Positions 27,231 through 36,115 of a stretch of 64,000 nucleotides of DNA are shown here, piece after piece (position 1 is the first letter of the stretch; the number at the start of each line of letters is the position of its first letter). A model generated the notes under the pieces. It ran no database searches, had not been told where the DNA came from, and saw only the letters and a program-made list of their open reading frames with translations. The translations under genes and the position numbers were made by a program. Source of the DNA: an uncultured Acetatifactor sp. (GTDB lineage: Bacteria > Bacillota > Clostridia > Lachnospirales > Lachnospiraceae); NCBI GenBank assembly GCA_934436245.1, contig CAKSAM010000010.1:1-64000 (forward strand), given 5' to 3'.

Positions 27231-27355
27231 TCTACGTCATAAGAACCGCAGGCACGCTTTCGCTCTGGCGCAGAACGTAGCGGTACATAATTGACCAAAA
27301 TACGGTCAATAAGTACCGACGTCTGCTTACGGCCTGCTTGTCCTTATGGCGTAGA
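27231..27355. repeat. 125-bp nested palindrome
   Basis: Four pairs of arms are nested about one centre: TCTACGTCATAAG/CTTATGGCGTAGA (outermost), GCAGGC/GCCTGC, GCAGAaCGT/ACGTCTGC and GGTACATAATTGACC/GGTCAATAAGTACC (innermost). It lies in the convergent gap between cellobiose phosphorylase and the antiporter gene. No frame inside looks coding and no clear target-site duplication is seen. It could be a MITE-like element or a structured RNA. Confidence 0.7.
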
Positions 27356-27420
27356 TATTTTTGCGGCTCCCTTACGGGACTTGATCACATGCCGGATGAC
27401 TGTCAAATGATATTATTTTC

Positions 27421-28617
27421 TCAATTTTTCTGAAGCAGTTTCCGGTACGTAGCATCCATTCCCATCGCCCCCAGAGGTGCCGTTATGAGGATTGCCAGCA
27501 CTGCCACCGACAGGACAATCTTGCCACAGGACAATCCCATCGCTAACGGCACAGAGCCGATGGCTGCCTGTACAGTAGCCTTCGGCAGATAAGCAATCAT
27601 ACAAAACAGGCGCTCCTTTTTACCTAGATCCGTTCCCAACATGCACAGTGCTACACCGGCGGAGCGGAACAGCAGCGCCAGCAGGATCATTCCCACCGCT
27701 GCCGGTCCGGCTTCCATGGTGTAGCGGATATCTACCGCCGCACCCACCAACACGAACAGCACTACCTCTGCTGCCAGCCACAGCTTGCCGAACTTCTCAG
27801 ACAATCTGCCGGTCACTTCTTTCGGCGCCCGTATTTTCAAAGCGCAGGCCATACTCACCACCGCCAGCAGACCGGAGAATGCCACCGTTCCCTTTAACAT
27901 AGTTTCCAAGGCCATTAATAAAAAGGACAATCCCATGATAATAATGACTTTCATACTGTTGCGCACATAACTGTCCTTCCGGTACAACAGCTCAAACAGC
28001 TGTCCCAACAGCCATCCCACAAATGCTCCGAACAACACACCAGTCAGAATGGACACCGGGATGTTCACGAAGTCCAGGGCATTGACATGTCCGCCCTGTG
28101 CCATTCCCGCAAAGGTAGAAAACAGCACTATGACATATATGTCATCACAGGAAGCTCCTGCCAGAATCATCTGTGGGATGCTTTTCTCCGTGCCATAGCC
28201 ATTTTCCATGAGATATACCATCCGTGGCACCACAACCGCAGGTGACACTGCTGCCAGCACCGCTCCCATAACTGCAGCATCCACCCTGCTGATATGCAGG
28301 ATCATCGGTGCAAATGCTACGAAAGCCAACAATTCACAAGTGGCCGGGACGCAGGATAACATGACTGCGGAACGCCCCACTTTTTTCAAGTCCTTCAGAT
28401 CCAATGACAGCCCGGCCTTCAACAAAATGATGATCAGGGCGATCTGCCGCAGCTCCGACGAAATATTCAGGATCGACGCATCCAGCAGATTCAGCACATA
28501 GGGTCCTAAAATGATCCCCGTAAACAGCATTCCGATGATGCGGGGCAGGTGGATCTTCTGGCAGATCGCCGCCATGAGCAGTCCCAGTAAAAAAATCAGT
28601 CCCAGTGATGTAAGCAT
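27421..28617 (-). CDS. Cation/proton antiporter (CPA type) under fluoride riboswitch
   Basis: The 398-residue protein has about 12 membrane helices. It shows the CPA-type features LPRIIGMLFTGIILGP near the N-terminus and a helix-5-like GASCDDIYVIVLF with adjacent Asp residues that would bind the ion. It exchanges protons for Na+, K+ or possibly another ion. I chose the ATG at 28617 because GGAGG lies 9 bp upstream; an upstream in-frame start would run through the riboswitch terminator. The fluoride riboswitch just upstream links it to fluoride stress, as for some antiporters in other bacteria. Confidence 0.88.
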   Translation of the reverse strand: MLTSLGLIFLLGLLMAAICQKIHLPRIIGMLFTGIILGPYVLNLLDASILNISSELRQIALIIILLKAGLSLDLKDLKKVGRSAVMLSCVPATCELLAFVAFAPMILHISRVDAAVMGAVLAAVSPAVVVPRMVYLMENGYGTEKSIPQMILAGASCDDIYVIVLFSTFAGMAQGGHVNALDFVNIPVSILTGVLFGAFVGWLLGQLFELLYRKDSYVRNSMKVIIIMGLSFLLMALETMLKGTVAFSGLLAVVSMACALKIRAPKEVTGRLSEKFGKLWLAAEVVLFVLVGAAVDIRYTMEAGPAAVGMILLALLFRSAGVALCMLGTDLGKKERLFCMIAYLPKATVQAAIGSVPLAMGLSCGKIVLSVAVLAILITAPLGAMGMDATYRKLLQKN

Positions 28618-28663
28618 AAATAATTTCCTCCATTTTCTCGCAGCAGGACGTATAAATTCCAAC

Positions 28664-28708
28664 AAAAAAGGCTGGTGTCCCCTGCATATTCTGCAGAAGT
28701 CATCAGCC
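28664..28708 (-). terminator. Expression-platform terminator of the fluoride riboswitch
   Basis: GGCTGATG pairs with CACCAGCC (one mismatch) with inner CTGCA/TGCAG, followed by six U on the minus strand. Its 5' arm is the 3' part of the aptamer (28693-28708), so ligand binding and termination exclude each other. It lies 47 bp before the antiporter ATG. Confidence 0.88.
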
Positions 28709-28774
28709 AAATAGAATTCATATCATCAAATTCCGGCGGTTCGAAGCCTGAGCTTCCGGGAGAACCTCATTCCC
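28693..28774 (-). promoter_or_regulatory. Fluoride riboswitch (crcB motif) aptamer
   Basis: Read on the minus strand it has all conserved crcB-motif parts: P1 hairpin GGGA-ATGAGGTTC-TCCC, an optional hairpin GAAGC/GCTTC, the AACCGCC segment, an extended GAATT/AATTC loop, and GGCTGATGACTTCTGC. GAGGTT in the first loop can pair with GACTTC to form the family pseudoknot. Fluoride riboswitches turn on fluoride exporters, some antiporters and fluoride-sensitive enzymes. The aptamer is recognised from memory of the consensus, not by covariance search. Confidence 0.9.
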
Positions 28775-28784
28775 AATGTTCCTA

Positions 28785-28813
28785 ATTATATGCTAAAAAA
28801 TATCTGCTGTCAA
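28785..28813 (-). promoter_or_regulatory. Consensus promoter of the riboswitch-antiporter unit
   Basis: TTGACA (28808-28813), 17-bp spacer and TATAAT (28785-28790) are all perfect consensus. It lies across the 3' end of the upstream lipoprotein gene. Transcription would begin a few bases before the aptamer, as expected for a riboswitch-controlled transcript. Confidence 0.93.
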
Positions 28814-29740
28814 CGCATCTCCGAAATCTGCTGCCGGAATCTCAAAATCAACGATCCCGACCGCATAGGACTGTAATACATACTGGCCAGATTCGAAAAC
28901 AAATCCATGTTCCGTAATGCTGAAAGTAGGTGTTGCAGTGCCATTATCCGTACCTGCAATATCCGCTCCGTAGATTTCCTGATAGATAGCATCCAGATCT
29001 TCCGTACCGTCCAGTACCACTAGTTTTATACTCTTCTCGTAATCGTCAAAGAAGCAGTCCTCTTTTGCCTGCATTTCCGCCGCTTTGGCTGTCACCAGTT
29101 CCAGTGCTTTCTCACGAAATCCACTTCCCAGACTGTCAAAAGTGATTCTTTCGCCGGTCTTGGTATAATAATTCATATAATACAAAGTATACCATCCATG
29201 AGCCCCCTGGTCATACCCTTCCAGTCCCCATGACAAGCTGATCACCTTGTCATCCGCACGTATCACATGGAAAGTAAGATCCTCATAGCTCTGCACATAT
29301 ACCGGCATATCCTCATAAAGTGTACCAAAATCTCCGGCCTGAATTCCTTCCACAAAATCATTTACATATTCATCCAGATCCTTCTGGATCTTCTCCTGCG
29401 CTGCCTCATTGCCCGGAATCGTAATCGTGGCCGTCTGATAGGAATACTCGTAGTCCCTTGTCTTATCCTCGGGATCACTGCTGCCCTCATGATCTTCTAT
29501 GGCAAACTCCACCAGATCACCTTCCTGTGTGCTGCTTTGGTCTTCTGTTATTCCTGCCTGTGTGGGCAATTCTGCATTCTCAGCTGTCTCATTCACTGTC
29601 TCTCCTGCCGTATCACTGCTCTGCGCCTCTCCGATACTCTCTACAGCAGTCCCTGGGTCAGCCACTGTCTCCTGGTTTCCGCAAGCTGCAAGACCCAGCA
29701 AAGCCCCTGCAAATACCACTGCAAAAAATATTTTTTTCAT
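28793..29740 (-). CDS. Lipoprotein with DUF4163/DUF3298-like domain
   Basis: The 315-residue protein has a lipoprotein signal ending at Cys20 (LAACGNQ), a Glu/Thr-rich linker to about residue 85, then an extracellular domain. That domain has the QGAHGWYTLYYMNYYTKTGERI pattern (about 175-200), typical of DUF3298 proteins such as the sensor part of RsiV and PdaC. Function is unknown; relatives bind cell-wall ligands or lysozyme. The 3' end carries the promoter of the antiporter unit. The gene is divergent from the D-lactate dehydrogenase gene. Confidence 0.78.
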   Translation of the reverse strand: MKKIFFAVVFAGALLGLAACGNQETVADPGTAVESIGEAQSSDTAGETVNETAENAELPTQAGITEDQSSTQEGDLVEFAIEDHEGSSDPEDKTRDYEYSYQTATITIPGNEAAQEKIQKDLDEYVNDFVEGIQAGDFGTLYEDMPVYVQSYEDLTFHVIRADDKVISLSWGLEGYDQGAHGWYTLYYMNYYTKTGERITFDSLGSGFREKALELVTAKAAEMQAKEDCFFDDYEKSIKLVVLDGTEDLDAIYQEIYGADIAGTDNGTATPTFSITEHGFVFESGQYVLQSYAVGIVDFEIPAADFGDALTADIF

Positions 29741-29919
29741 AATCCGAACCTCCTGACGCCAATATATCCGGCGGTTGCATCATATCCACATCATTTTTAT
29801 TTTTTTCAATACGATTTTTCCATTATTATAACAAATTTTGCGCTATAGTAAAGGCAAATCTGGGCATGATTAAAACGAATGATACACATACTATAAAAAT
29901 CAATCCAAGGAGGACGATT

Positions 29920-30909
29920 ATGAAACTATTATTTTATGATACCAAAAGCTATGATAAAGAATCTTTCGAGGCTGCTCTCCAAAAATATCCCGACATTCAG
30001 ATGGAATACATCCGGCCGGATCTGGATCCCCGCACCGCTGCCCTGGCCGGCGGTTTCGATGCCGTCTGTGCCTTCGTCAGCTCCAACGTGGGTGAGGACA
30101 CGCTTAAAATTCTCCATGAAAAAGGCGTCCGTCTGGTCCTGTTACGTTGTGCCGGATATAACAATGTGGATCTGGAAAAGGCTTCCGCATATGACATCTG
30201 TGTCATGCGAGTTCCCGGCTATTCGCCGGAAGCCGTTGCCGAGCATGCCATGGCACTGGCGCTGGCCTGCAACCGCCGTTTATATAAGGCTTATAACAAA
30301 GTCCGTGAAAATGATTTCAGTCTCGCAGGGCTCATGGGCTTCAACTTCTATGACAAGGTTGCCGGGATTATCGGAACCGGCCGGATCGGTGCTGCCATGT
30401 GCAGGATCTGTAACGGTTTCGGCATGAAAGTCATCGCCTACGATGTCTATGAAAATCCCGATCTGAAAGACTTTGTCACCTATGTGACTTTAGACGAATT
30501 ACTGGCGAAAAGCGATCTGATCTCTCTTCACTGTCCGCTGATGGATTCCACCTACCACATGATCCAGCTTGACACCATCAAAAAAATGAAAAACGGTGTC
30601 ATTCTGGTCAATACTTCCCGTGGTGCTCTGGTCAGGACTCAGGACCTTATTGAAGGAATTCGTCTTCATAAATTTGCCGGTGTCGGACTGGATGTCTATG
30701 AAGAAGAGACCAAGAATGTCTTCGAGGACCGCTCCGATGAGATTCTGGAACATTCTACCACCGCAAGACTTTTGTCCTTCCCTAACGTCATGATCACATC
30801 CCACCAGGGATTTTTCACGAAAGAAGCTCTGGAATCTATTGCGGAAACTACGCTGCGGAATGCGTTGGACTTTGAATGTGGAACAGCAGGACCCAATCAG
30901 GTGCAATAA
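29920..30909 (+). CDS. ldhA: D-lactate dehydrogenase
   Basis: The 329-residue 2-hydroxyacid dehydrogenase equals E. coli LdhA in length. It has the substrate-side RCAGYNNVDL, the NAD loop GIIGTGRIG (about 149-157), NTSRGALV with the catalytic Arg, GLDVYEEE with the Glu, and SHQGFFTKEAL with the catalytic His. It reduces pyruvate to D-lactate and regenerates NAD+. The ATG at 29920 has AGGAGG 6 bp upstream. It converges on the radical-SAM gene with 27 bp between stops. Confidence 0.93.
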   Translation: MKLLFYDTKSYDKESFEAALQKYPDIQMEYIRPDLDPRTAALAGGFDAVCAFVSSNVGEDTLKILHEKGVRLVLLRCAGYNNVDLEKASAYDICVMRVPGYSPEAVAEHAMALALACNRRLYKAYNKVRENDFSLAGLMGFNFYDKVAGIIGTGRIGAAMCRICNGFGMKVIAYDVYENPDLKDFVTYVTLDELLAKSDLISLHCPLMDSTYHMIQLDTIKKMKNGVILVNTSRGALVRTQDLIEGIRLHKFAGVGLDVYEEETKNVFEDRSDEILEHSTTARLLSFPNVMITSHQGFFTKEALESIAETTLRNALDFECGTAGPNQVQ

Positions 30910-30936
30910 CCTGGGAGCCGTCAGACGCTGTGTTGC

Positions 30937-31668
30937 TTACTCCACCCCACGCAGCACGACTTTCCCCACATACTTTCCTGCCAGTTCTGCCATTTTTTTC
31001 AGTTCTTCCTTCGCAAACGTTCCGAAGGCAGCTCCTTTTTCCACGCCATCAACTGTCTGCATCATCCGGTACAGGCAGTTTTCATTTTCCTCATAGCTTT
31101 GAAGATAATAGACAGGGCACCCGGCGATCCATTTACCGATACTGTCAAATTCTTCTACGGTATGAATTCCCTTCACCACAGTGGTGCGGAATTCATACGG
31201 AATGCCGCTGCTTTTCAAAATACCAATGCTCTCCTCGATCCGGGAGATCTCCATATGTTTCAGCCCTGTGGCTGTCGCATAATTTTCCCGGGAAGCCTTG
31301 ATATCCATGGCAACATAATCCACAAGTCCCTTCTGCAATAAATCCCACAGCACCACAGGCATATAGCCGTTGGTATCCAGTTTGATGGGATATCCCAGTG
31401 ACTTGATTTTCTGTAGAAACTCCTTCAGATCCTTTTGCAGGGACGGCTCCCCACCGGTGACACAGACACCCTGGAGGATCCCCTGTCTTTTTTTCAGGTA
31501 AGAAAGTACTTCATCCTCCAGGATGAGCGGCTGGCAGCCGGGCTCCAGCACCAGTTCCCCATTGTGGCAGAACGGACAGCGAAAATTGCAGCCCCCTGTA
31601 AAAACAGTGGCTGCAATATGTTCCGGATAATCTAATAAAGTTGTCTTGTTAAAACCTTGTATTTCCAT
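30937..31668 (-). CDS. Radical-SAM activase, anaerobic ribonucleotide reductase activating type (NrdG-like)
   Basis: The 243-residue protein has the radical-SAM CNFRCPFC motif (C27, C31, C34), VTGGEPSLQ and LDTNGYMP. This matches the 'anaerobic ribonucleoside-triphosphate reductase activating protein' family. It would use S-adenosylmethionine to install a glycyl radical. No nrdD or other glycyl-radical enzyme gene is in the window, so the partner is unknown. AGGGGG precedes the ATG. Confidence 0.8.
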   Translation of the reverse strand: MEIQGFNKTTLLDYPEHIAATVFTGGCNFRCPFCHNGELVLEPGCQPLILEDEVLSYLKKRQGILQGVCVTGGEPSLQKDLKEFLQKIKSLGYPIKLDTNGYMPVVLWDLLQKGLVDYVAMDIKASRENYATATGLKHMEISRIEESIGILKSSGIPYEFRTTVVKGIHTVEEFDSIGKWIAGCPVYYLQSYEENENCLYRMMQTVDGVEKGAAFGTFAKEELKKMAELAGKYVGKVVLRGVE

Positions 31669-31710
31669 ACAGCACCCCCTTTGTCCCTATAGGGACTGTA
31701 TGCATCCTGC

Positions 31711-32745
31711 TCACGCTCTCGGCATCGTGGAATCCCGCACTACCAGTTCTCCATCGAAGACACAGTGCTGGTGCTTTGCTTTCTTCCCAATGATATCAAA
31801 CAGGATCCGTGCCGTCTCTCTTGCCATACTGTCCACCGGCTGTTTCAACGTCGTCAAAGAAGGGATCACATATTTTCCGATCTCCACACCATCAAAGCCT
31901 GCCAGGGAAATATCCTCCGGTACCTTGTATCCGGCATCGGACAAGGCTTTTCCTGCACCGATTGCCAACATATCGGAGATTGCGAAGATCGCAGTACAGG
32001 GGATCTGCTGCTCCAGGAATTCCTTCGTCACCATGTAACCATTCTCCAAAGAGTAATCCTCCAGATCGCTCCTCATGGGCAGGATCAGCTCCTCCCGGAC
32101 TTCGATGCCGTTGTCCTTCAGAGCTTTCTTGTAGCCTTCCAGGCGCAGCTTACCGATGGAAGCATCCGTCTTGCGGGCACAGAGAATCGCAATGTCCTTA
32201 TGTCCGTTCTTGCACAGATAGTCCACCATCTTGTAGCTTTCCTTGGTGTCATCCACCGCTACGGAGGAATAGGTGTTACGGCTGAAGCCCTTGGGCAACA
32301 TTCCCGTGGTACTTAAGATAAACGGGACATGAAGCTGTGCCAGCTTTTCCTCACTGTGTACCAGATAACCGCCGAGGAAAATGATACCACGAAGTCTTTT
32401 TTCCTTCACCAGCTTCAGAGCCACTTCCACTTCATCATCGTCATAATCGACATGCTGCAAAACCATGGAGTAGGACTTTTCCTTGATCTCTTCTTCCAAT
32501 ACCTTGATCATCTGGCTGAAGAAAGAGTTGTTAATACCTTTGACCAGCACTGCAATTGCCTTAGCATCCTGACGTTTCAGATTTCTCGCACTGTTGTTGG
32601 GCACATAATTATTTTCCTTGATCACCCGCATGATCGTTTCCTTGGTCTCAGGATTGATATCCGGATGATTATTTATCGCACGGGACACCGTGCTTACGCC
32701 GACACCGCAGATTCTGGCGATGTCCTTGATCGTGATTTCCTCCAT
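31711..32745 (-). CDS. LacI-family repressor (maltodextrin cluster)
   Basis: The 344-residue protein has the LacI helix-turn-helix at about 5-24 (TIKDIARICGVGVSTVSRAI), the hinge NNSARNLKRQ and a sugar-binding effector domain. It is the last gene of the malE-malF-malG-malQ row, 29 bp after malQ, and probably controls that operon through the palindrome at 37608-37619. The ATG at 32745 has GGAAAGG 10 bp upstream; a TTG three codons earlier is the alternative start. Confidence 0.9.
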   Translation of the reverse strand: MEEITIKDIARICGVGVSTVSRAINNHPDINPETKETIMRVIKENNYVPNNSARNLKRQDAKAIAVLVKGINNSFFSQMIKVLEEEIKEKSYSMVLQHVDYDDDEVEVALKLVKEKRLRGIIFLGGYLVHSEEKLAQLHVPFILSTTGMLPKGFSRNTYSSVAVDDTKESYKMVDYLCKNGHKDIAILCARKTDASIGKLRLEGYKKALKDNGIEVREELILPMRSDLEDYSLENGYMVTKEFLEQQIPCTAIFAISDMLAIGAGKALSDAGYKVPEDISLAGFDGVEIGKYVIPSLTTLKQPVDSMARETARILFDIIGKKAKHQHCVFDGELVVRDSTMPRA

Positions 32746-32774
32746 GGAGCGCAAACCTTTCCAAGCCTACAGAC

Positions 32775-34268
32775 TTACCTGCCGTACAGCTTTGTCATAC
32801 TGCGGATCCGTCCTGCAAGCTCCTTTGTAAAATCTCCGTTCCCCATTCTCCACTTCCAGTTGATACCCAGTGTGGAAGGAATGTTGATGCGAGCCTCCGA
32901 TCCCAGTCCAAGATAATCCTGCATAGGAATAATTGCCAGATCCGCTACACTGGACATTGCCGCACGCACGAACTCCCAGGGGATCTGTTCTCTGGGGATG
33001 GACTCCCCGTCCGCATTTTTCAGACGCAGATAATCGTCGCATAGCTTCTTATCTGCTCCCTTCAGTGTATCATACCATCCCATTACGGTATCATTATCAT
33101 GAGTTCCCGTATATACCACGCAATTATGTGTATAATTATGCGGCAGATAATCACTTTCCTCACGGGAATCAAATGCAAACTGCAGAATCTTCATACCTGG
33201 ATAACCGGATTTCTTCACTAATTCTATCACAGATGGAGTCAAAAATCCAAGGTCTTCTGCGATAACTTCTTTTTCGCCCAATTTTTCCTTCATGGTACGG
33301 AAAATATCGTATCCCGGACCCTGTTCCCAGTGACCGTGCTCTGCTGTAGGCTGTCCGTAAGGAATCGCATAGTAAGCATCAAATCCACGGAAATGATCAA
33401 TACGTACTACATCATAGCGTTCAAAGCAGGCTGCCAGTCTCTGCATCCACCAGGCATAGCCGGTTTCTCTGTGATGTTCCCAGTTGTACAACGGATTCCC
33501 CCACAGCTGTCCGGTAGCGGAAAAGGCATCGGGAGGACATCCCGCTACCGCCACCGGCTCACAGTCCTCATCGAACTGGAACAGCTCCGGATTCGCCCAA
33601 GCATCTGAACTGTCAAATGCCACATAAATGGGAATATCCCCGATGATCTTGATCCCATTGTCGTTGGCATAGGTCTTTAATTTTTCCCACTGTACCTGGA
33701 ACAGATACTGCTGGAACTGATAAAAAGCAATTTCTTTTGCATATTTTCTACGATACTTATCCATAGCAGCCGGAGTTCTCAGTTTAATATCCTCTTCCCA
33801 GGCTGCCCAGCAGATTCCGCGGAAACCATCCTTGATGGCCATATACAGTGCGTAATCCTCCAGCCAGTATGCATTTTTCTCAACAAAAGCCCGAAATCCT
33901 GCATCATCCTGAATATGACTGTTATCAAAGGCTTCCTTCAACAGGCTGAAACGGCTTTTATAGATTTTACCGTAATCCACGGAATGAATGTCAGTACCGA
34001 AATCGTAAGCATTACACTGCTCTGCGGTCACATATCCTCTCGCCACCAGGTCTTCCGGATCGATGAAATAAGGATTTCCTGCAAAGGTGGAGAAGGACTG
34101 GTAAGGAGAATCTCCATAGCTGGTCGGACCTAACGGCAGGATCTGCCAATATGCCTGACCGGCTTCTTTTAATCTGTCAATGAATTTGTATGCTTCTTTG
34201 GAAAAGCAGCCGATTCCATATTTGGAAGGCAAGCTGCTCACCGGCAGCAAGATTCCACTTTTTCTCAT
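32775..34268 (-). CDS. malQ: 4-alpha-glucanotransferase
   Basis: The 497-residue GH77 enzyme has the usual opening (RKSGILLPVSSLPSKYGIG) and catalytic motifs: VVRIDHFRGF with the nucleophile Asp, AEDLGFLTP with the acid/base Glu, and YTGTHDNDT with the third Asp. It moves maltodextrin pieces between chains and releases glucose, making longer chains that glycogen phosphorylase can use. It lies 27 bp after the malG-type permease gene and is part of the same operon. GGGAG precedes the ATG. Confidence 0.95.
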   Translation of the reverse strand: MRKSGILLPVSSLPSKYGIGCFSKEAYKFIDRLKEAGQAYWQILPLGPTSYGDSPYQSFSTFAGNPYFIDPEDLVARGYVTAEQCNAYDFGTDIHSVDYGKIYKSRFSLLKEAFDNSHIQDDAGFRAFVEKNAYWLEDYALYMAIKDGFRGICWAAWEEDIKLRTPAAMDKYRRKYAKEIAFYQFQQYLFQVQWEKLKTYANDNGIKIIGDIPIYVAFDSSDAWANPELFQFDEDCEPVAVAGCPPDAFSATGQLWGNPLYNWEHHRETGYAWWMQRLAACFERYDVVRIDHFRGFDAYYAIPYGQPTAEHGHWEQGPGYDIFRTMKEKLGEKEVIAEDLGFLTPSVIELVKKSGYPGMKILQFAFDSREESDYLPHNYTHNCVVYTGTHDNDTVMGWYDTLKGADKKLCDDYLRLKNADGESIPREQIPWEFVRAAMSSVADLAIIPMQDYLGLGSEARINIPSTLGINWKWRMGNGDFTKELAGRIRSMTKLYGR

Positions 34269-34295
34269 AACATAAATCTCCCGTTGTATCTTTTT

Positions 34296-35135
34296 TTAGC
34301 CTTTGACTGCACCGGCTACCACACCTTCAATAATATATTTCTGACAGGTCAGATAGAATACAATAATAGGAATTACAGATAATACCAGCAACGCCATCAT
34401 GGCACCCAGATCCTTTGCACCGTAAGAGCCTACCAGGTATTGTACCACAACCGGGATAGTTTTGTAATTTGTACTCAGACCGATCACCAGGTAAGGAAGC
34501 AGGTAGTCATTCCAGATCCACATAGCATTCAGGATTGCAACCGTAATGGCTGTAGGCTTCAGGATCGGCATTACAACGCCAAAGAATGTCTGCAGTGGGT
34601 TACATCCATCGATCATGGCTGCCTCTTCAATATCCAGCGGAATAGATTTGATGAATCCGCAGAACATGAATACGGACAGACCGGAACCGAATCCCAGATA
34701 CAGCAGCACCATTCCGGGAGGGTTGTTCAGGTGGGTCATATTTGCCAGCTTGGACATGGTGAACATTACCATCTGGAAAGGTACGATCATGGAAAATACG
34801 AACATATAATACAGCACATTGGTCACACCTGTTTTTACTCTGGTCAGGTAATACGCAGTCATGGAGGTAAACAGAATGATCGCCGCTACGGAAAATACAG
34901 TGACAAATGCAGACCATCCAAAGGCTGTGAAGAAATTGGTCTTTTCAATGCCGTTCACATAGTTGGTCAATCCCGCAAAGGTCTCTGCAGTAGGCAGTGC
35001 AAACGGATTGTTGCTGATGAACAGTTTTCCCTTAAAGGAATTGATCAGCACGAAGAAAATAGGTGTCAAAAATGCAACTACCAGCACACACAGGATACAA
35101 AATATGATCACATTGGAAGTTTTTTTCTTAGTCAT
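34296..35135 (-). CDS. malG: Maltodextrin ABC transporter permease, MalG-type
   Basis: The 279-residue protein has six membrane helices and the EAA loop EAAMIDGCNPLQTFFGVVMP (about 180-199), and ends GVVAGAVKG. It overlaps the upstream permease gene by one base, indicating coupling. It forms the channel for maltose or maltodextrins with MalF. Substrate is inferred from malQ and the binding protein nearby. Confidence 0.9.
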   Translation of the reverse strand: MTKKKTSNVIIFCILCVLVVAFLTPIFFVLINSFKGKLFISNNPFALPTAETFAGLTNYVNGIEKTNFFTAFGWSAFVTVFSVAAIILFTSMTAYYLTRVKTGVTNVLYYMFVFSMIVPFQMVMFTMSKLANMTHLNNPPGMVLLYLGFGSGLSVFMFCGFIKSIPLDIEEAAMIDGCNPLQTFFGVVMPILKPTAITVAILNAMWIWNDYLLPYLVIGLSTNYKTIPVVVQYLVGSYGAKDLGAMMALLVLSVIPIIVFYLTCQKYIIEGVVAGAVKG

Positions 35136-35977
35136 TATTGTTCTACCTCCTTACGTCTGGTAAGTACCAGCTGTCCCAGGGCTATGACTGCCACAACGAT
35201 GAAGAACAGTACTGCTTTTGCCTGACCGACACCTTCGTAACCGTTTCTGCCGTAGAAGGTATTGTAAATATCCAGAGCCAGCATTGCGGTCTTTTTGCTG
35301 GGAGCACCGGCAGTCAGCGCCAGGTTCTGGTCAAAGAGCTTGAAACTGTTGGATACAGTAAGGAACAAACATATAGTAATAGATGGCATAACCATCGGAA
35401 TTTTCACTTTGAATAAAGTCTGTAACGAAGTAGCTCCGTCAATCTGTGCTGCTTCGATCAGGTCTGTAGGTACATTCTGCAGTCCGGCTACATAAATGAT
35501 CATCATATAACCGATCATCTGCCAGTTCATCAGGATGACCAGTCCCCAGAAGCCATAGGTAGGATTGGCTACCAGTGTGGTCTCATATTTCAGCAATACC
35601 GCATCGATCATTTGCTGCCAGATATAACCCAGGATGATACCACCGATCAGGTTCGGCATGAAGAATACGGTACGGAACAGGTTGGTTCCTTTGATCTTTC
35701 TGGTCAGTGCCAGTGCCAGAATGAATGCAAACACGTTAATGGTGATGATAGATACAACCGAAAACTTTAAGGTAAAACCGAATGCGTTGACAAAATCTTT
35801 GTCCGCAAAAATTTTGATATAATTTTCCAGGCCTACAAATTGTGCATTTGTGATCGTTTTAAATTTGCAAAAGGACAGATATACGCCCATAACAAACGGT
35901 ATGATAAATGCAAAGGAAAATGCGATCAACGTAGGCAGTACAAAAATGGGAAAATATCGTTTTAATGTCTTTTGCAT
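35135..35977 (-). CDS. malF: Maltodextrin ABC transporter permease, MalF-type
   Basis: The 280-residue protein has six membrane helices and the EAA loop EAAQIDGATSLQTLFKVKIP (about 187-206). It lacks the large periplasmic loop of E. coli MalF, which is normal for Gram-positive members. It is 138 bp downstream of the binding-protein gene. A strong hairpin lies in that gap. Confidence 0.9.
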   Translation of the reverse strand: MQKTLKRYFPIFVLPTLIAFSFAFIIPFVMGVYLSFCKFKTITNAQFVGLENYIKIFADKDFVNAFGFTLKFSVVSIITINVFAFILALALTRKIKGTNLFRTVFFMPNLIGGIILGYIWQQMIDAVLLKYETTLVANPTYGFWGLVILMNWQMIGYMMIIYVAGLQNVPTDLIEAAQIDGATSLQTLFKVKIPMVMPSITICLFLTVSNSFKLFDQNLALTAGAPSKKTAMLALDIYNTFYGRNGYEGVGQAKAVLFFIVVAVIALGQLVLTRRKEVEQ

Positions 35978-36027
35978 AAGCCTTCTCCTATTAATTCCTT
36001 TTTACATGATATTCCGGGTTTTACAAA

Positions 36028-36061
36028 CACGGGGGCCGTGGTACCACCACCGCCCCCTGTG
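36028..36061 (-). terminator. Strong hairpin between malE and malF
   Basis: CACGGGGGC pairs with GCCCCC-T-GTG (one mismatch) with inner TGGT/ACCA. The U-tract is weak (TTTGT). It probably stabilises the malE message or reduces read-through into the permease genes. Confidence 0.6.
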
Positions 36062-36115
36062 CCTGAAGTTATATAAGATGGTTAACTATTCAGAATAGTT
36101 ATAAGCTGAGATCAA

